From the NCBI GenBank assembly GCA_965371965.1, contig CBDVAM010000028.1, forward strand, positions 1-32,375: 32,375 bases of DNA. The letters are read 5' to 3'. Below, one piece after another: positions 26,026-32,375 of the stretch. Within the stretch, counting starts at the first letter, position 1. The number at the start of each line of letters is the position of its first letter. This DNA is from S146-42 sp965371965. Lineage in GTDB: Bacteria; Planctomycetota; Phycisphaerae; Phycisphaerales; UBA1924. The notes under the pieces were generated by a model, which made no database searches, was not told where the DNA came from, and worked only from the letters and a program-made list of their open reading frames with translations. Made by a program: the position numbers and the translations under genes.

Positions 26026-26211
26026 TTTCGGGCTCCTTCTCGGACCAGTTTACGGCAGCGGCGCATCTTGTCGTCCTGGGGTCCGATGAGGGCCTCTTGC
26101 GGGTCCCATTTGAACAACGAGGTGGAACCCTCAATGAACTTTGAGCGAATCCGATGAGGCTCGGGCAGCGATCGCGGCACGCTGGCACGAGAAACTAACT
26201 AGGAGAGTCCT

Positions 26212-27585
26212 ATGAGATTTCGGTTTTCCGCGTGGCCCATGCTGGGCCTGTGCATCTTTTCCACCAGTTCGCTCGGTCAGGTGTTTCCGTGGGCTCGCGC
26301 CTACGGCGGCCCCGACTCCGAGACGATCAACGACTGCGACCGGGGCCAGAGCGGCTTTTTCCTTGCGGGGTTCACCAACTCGGTCGGGATGGGCGGCCTG
26401 GACCTCTGGGTCGCAAAGCTGACCGAGCGGGGCGCGGCCTCCTGGCAGGTCGCCATCGGGGGCGCCGCCAATGACCAGGCCCACGAGGTCGTCGCCACGA
26501 GCGACGGCGGGTGCATCGCCGCCGGCCAGACCAACTCCTTCGGTGCGGGCGGGAACGACGGGTGGATCGTCAAGCTCGACGCCAATGGCGTCATAGAGTG
26601 GCAGAAGACCTATGGGGGCAGGGGGTCTGAGGGATTCACGACGATCGCCGCCTCCCCGAGGGGCTATTACGTCGGCGGGTCCGTGAACTTCCAGGAGGCC
26701 GAGCAGGACGCGTGGGTGCTCGAGATCGACCCGACCGGGACCATCATCTGGCAGGAGTTCTTCGACAACAACAAGACCGACTGGATCACGTCGATCGCGC
26801 CGACGCCCGACGGGCTGGTCTTTGTCGCCAACTCGAACTCGGACTTCCTCGGGCGCCCCTCGAACATCCCGTTCTTCCGCCCGTGGCTGGTGCGCCTCGA
26901 TCCCGATGGGGGCGTGCGATGGTCGAAGACCTACAACATGTCGGGCGGCGACATGTGGAACCACATCTCGACGACACGCGACGGTGGATTCGTCGCGACC
27001 GGCGAGATACTCGCCGCCGCGTTCTTTCGCGGCGATTTCTGGATCGTGCGTCTCGATGGTGCGGGCACTCCGGTCTGGGACCAGCGATTCGGCGACAACT
27101 TCGGCTTCCTTGACGCCGACATCGGTGGGCAGGTGCGCGAGACGCTCGACGGTGGTTTCCTGGCCGTCGGCTCGACGAACACCGGCGGTGCCGGGTCTCA
27201 GGACGCCTGGCTGGTCAAGGTCGATAGCAACGGGCAGCATCTGTGGAACAAGACCTACGGGACCAGTGGGTTCGATAGCGCGAACGCCATGGCGCTGGGG
27301 GACAGCGGGCAGGTTCTGGTCGCGGGCACCGTCCAAATCGTCTCGCCCGAGCCGTTCGACGGGCTGGCGATGCTTGTCGAGTCGGACGGATCGCTCCTGG
27401 GCCACTGCGGGCTCTCGGGCGAGGGCGAGCCGAATATCTGGACGACAGAGCTGGAAATCGATGTCGTTGTGGTATCACCCACGCCGACGGCATATGAGGG
27501 CGTGCCTTCCAACGCGGTTGGCGTTGCGTTCAATGCTCAGAGCATGCTCTGCGGGCCGCCCCAACTCAAAATGATGCGCCGGTAG
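26212..27585 (+). CDS. Secreted seven-repeat beta-propeller protein
   Basis: A signal peptide (hydrophobic up to SSLGQ, residue 23) is followed by about seven repeats of some 50-55 residues. Each has a strand beginning WxxxYGG or similar (WARAYGG, WQVAIGG, WQKTYGG, WQEFFDN, WSKTYNM, WDQRFGD, WNKTYGT), then TxDGGFxxxGxTNS and a DxWxVKLDxxG strand. This is the pattern of a seven-bladed propeller that probably acts outside the cytoplasm, maybe as a binding or adhesion protein; the function is unknown. ATG 26212 has AGGAGA five bases upstream. The last 70 residues differ from the repeats (SPTPTAYEGVPSNAVG) and end in a basic tip. No sorting anchor is seen. Confidence 0.85.
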   Translation: MRFRFSAWPMLGLCIFSTSSLGQVFPWARAYGGPDSETINDCDRGQSGFFLAGFTNSVGMGGLDLWVAKLTERGAASWQVAIGGAANDQAHEVVATSDGGCIAAGQTNSFGAGGNDGWIVKLDANGVIEWQKTYGGRGSEGFTTIAASPRGYYVGGSVNFQEAEQDAWVLEIDPTGTIIWQEFFDNNKTDWITSIAPTPDGLVFVANSNSDFLGRPSNIPFFRPWLVRLDPDGGVRWSKTYNMSGGDMWNHISTTRDGGFVATGEILAAAFFRGDFWIVRLDGAGTPVWDQRFGDNFGFLDADIGGQVRETLDGGFLAVGSTNTGGAGSQDAWLVKVDSNGQHLWNKTYGTSGFDSANAMALGDSGQVLVAGTVQIVSPEPFDGLAMLVESDGSLLGHCGLSGEGEPNIWTTELEIDVVVVSPTPTAYEGVPSNAVGVAFNAQSMLCGPPQLKMMRR

Positions 27586-27628
27586 CGAAATGAGTCGTTG
27601 AGCCCCGTTGGCGGAGCAGGATCGCTTG

Positions 27629-29029
27629 TCAGAGCCCGGCCCGGCTGACCGGTGTGGTCTCGACATCCTCGTGATGCATGTCCATCCGCTCTCGCATGGA
27701 TCGCTTGAGGATGAGGAACCCGACGCCCCCGAGCGCTGAGAGCGCCATGGACACGCCAAACACGACGCCTCGCGGCGTGCCCGCGACCTTGGCGAGATAT
27801 CCATCCAGCAGGACGCCCAGGAACGGCGCGATCAAGCCGCGCACGCCGGTGAGCGTGACATGGACCGACATGTACTGGCTCGCACGGTTGGGCGGGGCAA
27901 AATCCAGGTGCCCGAGCGTCCACGCGAGCGCCCCGCCGCCGAAGGCGAGGCCCTGGATGACCGCCGCGACGTAGAGCAAAGGTTCGATCCCCATGACCGC
28001 GGCGACGAAGAACAGCCCGTTGGCCAGCGCGAACACTTGGGCGTGGAAGACGCGGAATCGGATCACGTGCATCCGGCTGAGCAGACGCGACCAGAACGGC
28101 AGCGACGCCGGCATGACCAGGAAAGGCAGCGTGTTGGTCACGAGCATGGCCTGCAGGTAGCCCATGTCGAACCGGTCGACGACGACAACCGCCAGCAGCG
28201 GCGGCACCATCAGGTTGCCCATGCCCAGGACGAACATGCAGCCCATGTAGCCCGCGAAGGCCCGATCCTCGCGGAGGATCGAGAGCATGCGCAGGGGGTT
28301 GAAGCTCGGGCCGGAGTCGTCGGATTCCGCTCGCTCGCTCTGCATGAGCTGCGCGTGCCCGCGGACGCGGATCCTCATCCACACCGCAATCCCCACGAGC
28401 CCGAACGTCGCGCCGATCGGCAGCATGATCCGATACGCTTGGTCATCCATGTCCATCGCCAGGCCCAGGCCGATTCCCAGGAGGCCGACGAAGATCACCT
28501 GGATCGTCATGAGCTTGCCGGTGATGGTCGCGCGGATCGTCCGCTCGTAGTTGGCGTTCCAGATGGTCGAGCGGATGGTGATGAACCCCGCCCAGACAAC
28601 GCGGGCGAGCATCACGCCGCCGGCGAAGAGGTAGAGCCCCAGCGCCGAGTTCGTCGGCACCAGCGCGAGCAGGACGACGATCACGGCGCAGCTCGCCTGG
28701 AGGCTTGCGGTAAAGACCAGCTTGTTGCGCCCGTGATTGAGACGCACCCACACGAAACTCGTCAGGTTTGCGATGGCCTTGGACGCCCCCAGAAGTGCGA
28801 CGATCACGTCGAGGTGCGCATCGGGCACGACGCCCGTGAAACCCTTCTTGGCCAGGACGGTCACGATCCCCGTCTCGATCCCCGCGAGCAGGAAGGAGAA
28901 GAACATGATCGAGACCATCTCGCGCGAGAAGTTGGCTCGCACGAGCAGCGGGTAGCTCGAGGGGTGGAAGCTGTGCAGCGCAGTCCGCAATCTCCCGCGC
29001 CCGTGCTGTCGATCGGCCTCCGTGCTCAC
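27629..29029 (-). CDS. MFS-type transporter, substrate unknown
   Basis: This 466-residue protein has about twelve membrane segments with a central cytoplasmic loop rich in charged residues (QLMQSERAESDDSGPSF, about 234-250), the usual major facilitator layout. An AKKGFTGVVPDAHLDVIVAL stretch follows the first helix, and VWVRLNHGRNKLVF sits at the helix 2-3 loop where MFS motif A is expected, though the classical motif is not exact. The start is GTG at 29029; an in-frame ATG occurs only further in (MVSIMFF), so GTG is preferred. It is divergent from the methyltransferase gene with a 54-base gap. Confidence 0.85.
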   Translation of the reverse strand: MSTEADRQHGRGRLRTALHSFHPSSYPLLVRANFSREMVSIMFFSFLLAGIETGIVTVLAKKGFTGVVPDAHLDVIVALLGASKAIANLTSFVWVRLNHGRNKLVFTASLQASCAVIVVLLALVPTNSALGLYLFAGGVMLARVVWAGFITIRSTIWNANYERTIRATITGKLMTIQVIFVGLLGIGLGLAMDMDDQAYRIMLPIGATFGLVGIAVWMRIRVRGHAQLMQSERAESDDSGPSFNPLRMLSILREDRAFAGYMGCMFVLGMGNLMVPPLLAVVVVDRFDMGYLQAMLVTNTLPFLVMPASLPFWSRLLSRMHVIRFRVFHAQVFALANGLFFVAAVMGIEPLLYVAAVIQGLAFGGGALAWTLGHLDFAPPNRASQYMSVHVTLTGVRGLIAPFLGVLLDGYLAKVAGTPRGVVFGVSMALSALGGVGFLILKRSMRERMDMHHEDVETTPVSRAGL

Positions 29030-29083
29030 CTGGAGAGCCTAGCGCGGCCAACCGATGCGCCCCGGGGGACATAGGCTTGATCC

Positions 29084-29905
29084 ATGACCGATGCCCCCGA
29101 ATACCTCCTCGGCACCGACGACGAAGAACTCGTGCGCCTGGGCATCCAGCATCGCCTGTGGGCAGAGTCGGCGGTGAGGCTTTGGGAGCAGGCGGGCATC
29201 AAGCCGGGCTCGCGCGTGCTCGACGCCGGGTGCGGGCCGGGCTACGCGTCGCTCGATTTTGCCCAGCTGGTAGGAGCGAGCGGGCGGGTCGTCGGCGTGG
29301 ACGAGTCGCCTCGGTTTGTCGAGCATCTGCGCCAGACCGCCGGCGTGCTCAACATGCACAACATCGAGGTGTACCAGGGCGATGTGCGCGAACTCGACAA
29401 GGTTCTTGTGGGTCAAGAACCGTTCGACGCCGCGTGGATCCGTTGGGTGCTGTGTTTTCTGCCCGATCCGGAGCCGGTGATCGCGTCGTTGTCGGCGCTC
29501 TTGCGTCCGGGCGGGCGTCTTGCGATCCAGGACTATTTCAACTACCGGGCCATGACGCTCGGGCCGAGGCGGGAGATCTTCGACGAGGTTATTAGGGCCA
29601 TCGGGGCCTCGTGGAGCGAGTCGGGGGATCTCGACGTCGTGGCGCGTTTGCCGGCGCTGCTGCGCGAGCATGGGCTGGAGCTTCTCGATCTTTCGGTGAC
29701 CCAGCGAGTCGCCCGCCCGCACGAGCCGGCGTGGCAGTGGCCGACGGTGTTCTGGCGATCGTTCCTGCCGAGGCTGACAGAGCGGGGCTCCATCAGCGAG
29801 ACCCAGCGCCAGGAGTTCATGGCAGTGTGGGAACAGGCGAGCAGCGATCCCGACACGTTCATCGTGCTCCCGCCGGTGTTTGGCGTGCTCGCGCAGAAGC
29901 TCTGA
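29084..29905 (+). CDS. SAM-dependent class I methyltransferase
   Basis: This 273-residue protein has the class I fold: motif I VLDAGCGPGYASLDFAQL (about residues 45-62), the acidic end of strand 2 VVGVDESPRFVEHL, then VYQGDVREL and a motif-IV-like AAWIRWVLCFLPDPEPVI with LLRPGGRLAIQDYFNY after it. The C-terminal part is a helical substrate cap with no distinctive motif. The substrate cannot be told; UbiE-like small-molecule methyltransferases are the closest in pattern. No ribosome-binding sequence is obvious before ATG 29084. It converges on crcB with only eight bases between. Confidence 0.88.
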   Translation: MTDAPEYLLGTDDEELVRLGIQHRLWAESAVRLWEQAGIKPGSRVLDAGCGPGYASLDFAQLVGASGRVVGVDESPRFVEHLRQTAGVLNMHNIEVYQGDVRELDKVLVGQEPFDAAWIRWVLCFLPDPEPVIASLSALLRPGGRLAIQDYFNYRAMTLGPRREIFDEVIRAIGASWSESGDLDVVARLPALLREHGLELLDLSVTQRVARPHEPAWQWPTVFWRSFLPRLTERGSISETQRQEFMAVWEQASSDPDTFIVLPPVFGVLAQKL

Positions 29906-29913
29906 TCGGTGTT

Positions 29914-30336
29914 TCAACCGCTGGCAAGGGCCCTCGCGACGAACAGGCCAAGGCCCACCGCCGCGAGCCCGAGCAGCATGTTCGCGCCGATGTTGAGAAA
30001 CGCCAGCCCCGTCCGCTGCTCTTCAAGCAGACGAATCGTCTCGGCCCCGAACGTGCTGAACGTCGTCAGCGATCCGAGGAAGCCGATGACGAGCAGCAGG
30101 CGGGTCGTGTCGGCGAACGCCCGCGTGCCGTCCGTCGATTGGTGCAGGCCCATGATGACACCGATCGCCAGGCAGCCGGCGACGTTGACGATGAGCGTGC
30201 CGAAGGGGAAGCGGTCGCCCGGCTGCATGCCCGCCAGCTCGGCGAGGTGGTTGATGCCGGTGACGCCTCCAAATCGCGTCAGCGCTCCCGCGGCGCCGCC
30301 GAGCGCCACCAGCAGGCCGGCCTGGACGACGTGCAC
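29914..30336 (-). CDS. crcB: CrcB/Fluc fluoride channel
   Basis: CrcB is a small four-helix membrane protein that works as a dual-topology dimer to let fluoride out of the cell. The 140-residue protein has GGAAGALTRF near the N-terminus, the PFGTLIVNVAGCLAIG segment with the conserved Asn (N51), and GFLGSLTTFSTF with the two Phe-box residues (F93, F96). All functional residues are present. The start is GTG at 30336 and overlaps the TAG stop of the upstream lipoprotein by one base (TAGTG), a coupling arrangement. No fluoride-riboswitch core could be found in the leader of this unit. Confidence 0.94.
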   Translation of the reverse strand: MHVVQAGLLVALGGAAGALTRFGGVTGINHLAELAGMQPGDRFPFGTLIVNVAGCLAIGVIMGLHQSTDGTRAFADTTRLLLVIGFLGSLTTFSTFGAETIRLLEEQRTGLAFLNIGANMLLGLAAVGLGLFVARALASG

Positions 30337-30851
30337 TACTCGTTCTTCTTATAGAAGACCGCGACGTGATCGAAGACCTCGATCTCGACCTCGTAGGGGA
30401 TGTCGGCGCGCTGGGTTGCGGTCGGGCGTCCGCTGGCGATGTTGCCCCCGGGAGCCCCCGTGCCGGGCGTCGTCGTGCGGATGTACTGTGTCCTGGTCTC
30501 GGTGCCCGCCGGGCGGAGGCCGACGCGGACCAGGGTTGCCCCGATGCGCATCGCGTGGTTCGTCAGCGGCCCTTCGGGGTCCGAGGGGTCCTGCTCCTGA
30601 CGCTCCGCGGTGAAGCGGCTGATCCCGATGACCTCGTAGCCCTCGAGCGAGGCGTCGCCCTCGAGCGCGTCCATCGGGGCGGGCTCGATGCGGACCTCGT
30701 CGCTGGAGGGCAGGCCGGCTTGGCGGGCGTCATAGCCCAATACCCAGGGCGAATCGCCCGAGCTCGCACAGCCGGTGAGCCCGGCGACGCCGAGCACGCC
30801 CGCGCTGAGCACAAATCCTCCAAGAATCACACGCACGTTCGAACGGGTCAT
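30336..30851 (-). CDS. Lipoprotein of unknown function upstream of crcB
   Basis: ATG 30851 follows AAGGAG at a six-base spacing and begins a lipoprotein signal (VILGGFVLSAGVLGVAGLTGC, Cys 28). The 171-residue protein continues with an Ala/Asp-rich linker and a C-terminal region with strands such as GYEVIGISRFTA, AMRIGATLVRVGLRP and YEVEIEVFDHVAVFYKKNE. I do not recognise the family; the C-terminal strand pattern occurs in small envelope lipoproteins. Its stop overlaps the crcB start by one base, so both are made from one message, though a functional link to fluoride export is not established. Confidence 0.82.
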   Translation of the reverse strand: MTRSNVRVILGGFVLSAGVLGVAGLTGCASSGDSPWVLGYDARQAGLPSSDEVRIEPAPMDALEGDASLEGYEVIGISRFTAERQEQDPSDPEGPLTNHAMRIGATLVRVGLRPAGTETRTQYIRTTTPGTGAPGGNIASGRPTATQRADIPYEVEIEVFDHVAVFYKKNE

Positions 30852-30897
30852 CTGTCGCTCCTTGCATCGCGTCGGCGCTCTCGGCGCATCCATCTAC

Positions 30898-30927
30898 CTG
30901 TCGGATCCAATCCGACACCTCCGACAG
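30898..30927. repeat. Overlapping inverted repeats in the lipoprotein-crcB leader
   Basis: TGTCGGAT (30899-30906) and ATCCGACA (30910-30917) form a perfect eight-base inverted repeat around three bases. A second copy, CCGACAG (30921-30927), can also pair with CTGTCGG (30898-30904). The site is 47-76 bases upstream of the lipoprotein start. It could be a regulator-binding operator or a switchable leader hairpin. Confidence 0.5.
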
Positions 30928-31073
30928 AATATCGTCTGGAGCAAGGCCTCGCTGGCCGGTCGGCGTTCACTAGTCGCAGCTCGTCCTCGCCCCCATCGTC
31001 ATCATTGGCGTCGTTTTCTCGCATGTGTTCATCGTGTGCGGGATCGCGCTGCGATGAGCGCGGGAGTGTCGGC

Positions 31074-31184
31074 GTGACCAATCAGTACCGCTGGGTGCAG
31101 TGGAATCGCCACAAGAGGGTCTATGACCTCGTGCTCGCGGGCGTGGTTGTCGCGTACCTCGTCGCGTTCGTCGGGTCTCATTGA
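31074..31184 (+). CDS. Possible 36-residue single-helix membrane peptide
   Basis: GTG 31074 has GGGAG at 31062-31066, seven bases upstream, and opens a 36-codon frame. The product has a basic, aromatic N-terminus (TNQYRWVQWNRHKRVYD) followed by one hydrophobic helix (LVLAGVVVAYLVAFVG), the look of a small inner-membrane protein with its N-terminus inside. Just upstream, a second hydrophobic frame (30977-31054, LVLAPIVIIGVVFSHVFIV) ends at 31057 but has no start codon, so this could be the remnant of a longer or broken membrane gene. No family recognised; confidence is limited by the size. Confidence 0.4.
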   Translation: MTNQYRWVQWNRHKRVYDLVLAGVVVAYLVAFVGSH

Positions 31185-31395
31185 TCGTGCATCGCGGCGA
31201 CAGCCCAATCAGCGTCATGATCCTGCTCATCAGAGCGTTCGGCACCGGTGCGATCGTCCCGCTGAGGCGAGCGGGCTGCAGAAGCCGCATGTCTGGAAGG
31301 AGCGCGGACGCGTCGATGCTCGTTGTTCCTCGCGGCGGCTCTGGCTGGTGGCTCGCCGCGCGAATCGAAAACCGCAAGTACGGGCAGGTGCGACC
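31185..31395. other. Gap with no supported gene
   Basis: Open frames exist on both strands but none has a ribosome-binding site, recognisable motif or convincing composition, and the plus-strand one would run 76 bases into the neighbouring gene. I see no terminator or promoter here. Confidence 0.5.
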
Positions 31396-32374
31396 TCAAG
31401 GACCCTCGGGCAGATCGAACTCGACCGTAACCGACGAGGGCATCACCGGATACTCGACAATGCACCGATAGACGTTGAACCGATTCGGATCCCATCCGAC
31501 GCGATCGAAGACGTCGCGGGCCATCTCCGAGTAGCCGGGCACGTCAGAGCAGTGCAGCGCGGGCGTTCCGTTGCCGATAAACCGCACGGTCTCACGGGTC
31601 GGCAGCAGATCCGAATCTCGCCCCTGCGGGTTCGACTCACCGAGATGGTCGCTGAATACAGAGACGCGAGGCGCGACAGGACCGAACAGATCCTCATGCA
31701 CCAGCAGATCATGCACGAGCACCTCCGAAGGCGTGCGCACGATCGCACTCGATCGCACAAGACGATCAACGTCGGTTCGATACCGCGACCCGGCCGATTG
31801 CCAGAGATCACCGACGAAGCACGTGACCGCCGAGCCGTTCCCGACGTCGTCGCCGACGATCTCCACGTTCATAAAGCCGCTCTCGGATTTGGTGCCGCGG
31901 AGCGTGGGCAGCGGGCGGCTGCAGTATTTCTTGAGCAGCCCGACCCCGGGGACGTCGTCGTTGTCCTCGAGCGGGCGGCACCCGGAGGCGTCCTTGAGCC
32001 CTCCGGTTTCGTCTTCGACGATCCGCAGGCGCGCGACGATCCACGACGCGTGCGGGCGCAGCCGGCGAAGGCCGACGAACCCCCGGACCGATACCACGTC
32101 GAGCATCCCCGGCGTCTCGCTGGACCCCACGATGTTGCAACATAACTGGCATCTCGCCTGCGCACCGAGAATGTGGCTCATCGCGCGATACGCATCGCGC
32201 TTGTGGCGAAGATTGATCGGGCCGACATGCTCCTCGGCGTAGCCCACGATCATCGAATCGAACGACACGCGATCGCCGGCGTGGCGCTCGACGAGCCCCT
32301 CGAAGGCCTCGTACGCCGTGATCGCCGCCTCGACTCGCTCGGGCCGCACCTGCAGGCGTCTGGCGGCCCGCAGC
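31396..32374 (-). CDS. Unrecognised conserved-looking protein, 5' end off the window
   Basis: The frame is open to the right edge, so the start may be outside; GTG 32349 would give 317 residues. I do not recognise the family. The N-terminal part (RPERVEAAITAYEAFEGLVE) is helical; residues about 65-72 hold CQLCC in a segment ARCQLCCNIVGSSETPG. The rest is strand-rich with many Asp and Arg (VDRLVRSSAIVRTPSEVLVH, VSVFSDHLGESNPQ), and VHDLLVHEDLFGP suggests a metal or ligand site, but no known catalytic triad stands out. No signal peptide is visible in the part present, so it is likely cytoplasmic. Composition matches the neighbours. Confidence 0.75.
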   Translation of the reverse strand, partial: LRAARRLQVRPERVEAAITAYEAFEGLVERHAGDRVSFDSMIVGYAEEHVGPINLRHKRDAYRAMSHILGAQARCQLCCNIVGSSETPGMLDVVSVRGFVGLRRLRPHASWIVARLRIVEDETGGLKDASGCRPLEDNDDVPGVGLLKKYCSRPLPTLRGTKSESGFMNVEIVGDDVGNGSAVTCFVGDLWQSAGSRYRTDVDRLVRSSAIVRTPSEVLVHDLLVHEDLFGPVAPRVSVFSDHLGESNPQGRDSDLLPTRETVRFIGNGTPALHCSDVPGYSEMARDVFDRVGWDPNRFNVYRCIVEYPVMPSSVTVEFDLPEGP

Positions 32375-32375
32375 A

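Noticed and set aside
26150..26210. Sigma-54-like TGGCAC before the propeller gene
   Set aside because: No TTGC/GC element at the required spacing.
30898..30924. tRNA-like T-arm (GTCGG-ATCCAAT-CCGAC) followed by an acceptor-like ACCTCCG
   Set aside because: The loop departs from the T-loop consensus and no matching CGGAGGT acceptor strand or anticodon arm exists upstream; the pairing is explained by the inverted repeat.
30852..30975. Fluoride riboswitch upstream of the lipoprotein-crcB unit
   Set aside because: The conserved core sequences and pseudoknot pattern are not found on the minus strand.
31181..31471. Plus-strand frame after the 36-residue ORF
   Set aside because: No ribosome-binding site, low-complexity Arg/Ser-rich product, and a long overlap with the unrecognised minus-strand gene.

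Overview
This window is a gene-dense, GC-rich bacterial chromosome segment. Its gene content and lineage habits fit a motile, Gram-negative-type, menaquinone-using bacterium of the Planctomycetota, most likely Phycisphaerae. The habits in question are many small lipoproteins, an ECF sigma/anti-sigma/secreted-protein operon, a WhiG/FliA-like sigma factor closing a fliPQR-flhBAFG cluster, and a seven-repeat secreted propeller. The taxon is an inference from these features, not from a marker-gene comparison.

Region 1 (1-8314, + strand) is the end of a flagellar export and regulation cluster: fliP (3' end), fliQ, fliR, flhB, flhA, flhF, flhG, a small two-helix membrane protein, and fliA. Many junctions overlap or nearly touch (fliR/flhB overlap, flhF/flhG share ATGA). 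The cluster builds the export gate, places the flagellum (FlhF/FlhG) and supplies the late-gene sigma factor. A recognisable sigma-70-type promoter lies just before fliA. folK and a secreted protein of unknown role follow (8345-10173).

Region 2 (10233-13565, - strand) holds a XerC/D-type recombinase, a CsgG/LpoB-like lipoprotein and a TolB-like PD40 propeller lipoprotein.

Region 3 (13774-15479) is the most unusual part. A short structured RNA on the - strand has a near-consensus promoter and an intrinsic terminator. Divergent from it is a visibly lower-GC accessory gene whose C-terminal half looks like a HEPN domain (R-N-X3-H). The RNA promoter lies across the start of the HEPN gene. The two may form one accessory (defence or toxin-like) unit; this is a hypothesis.

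Region 4 (15495-22366, - strand) contains typA/bipA; an operon of an ECF sigma factor, a membrane-bound probable anti-sigma factor and a secreted protein joined by GTGA overlaps; a B12-binding-fold protein that has lost the cobalamin-ligating histidine, followed by a clear terminator; and ubiE/menG.

Region 5 (22411-32375) is mixed: an M48 metalloprotease lipoprotein, an ATP/ADP-translocase-like transporter, threonine aldolase, a secreted seven-repeat propeller, an MFS transporter, a class I methyltransferase, a lipoprotein translationally coupled to the fluoride channel crcB, a possible 36-residue membrane peptide, and an unrecognised protein that runs off the right edge.
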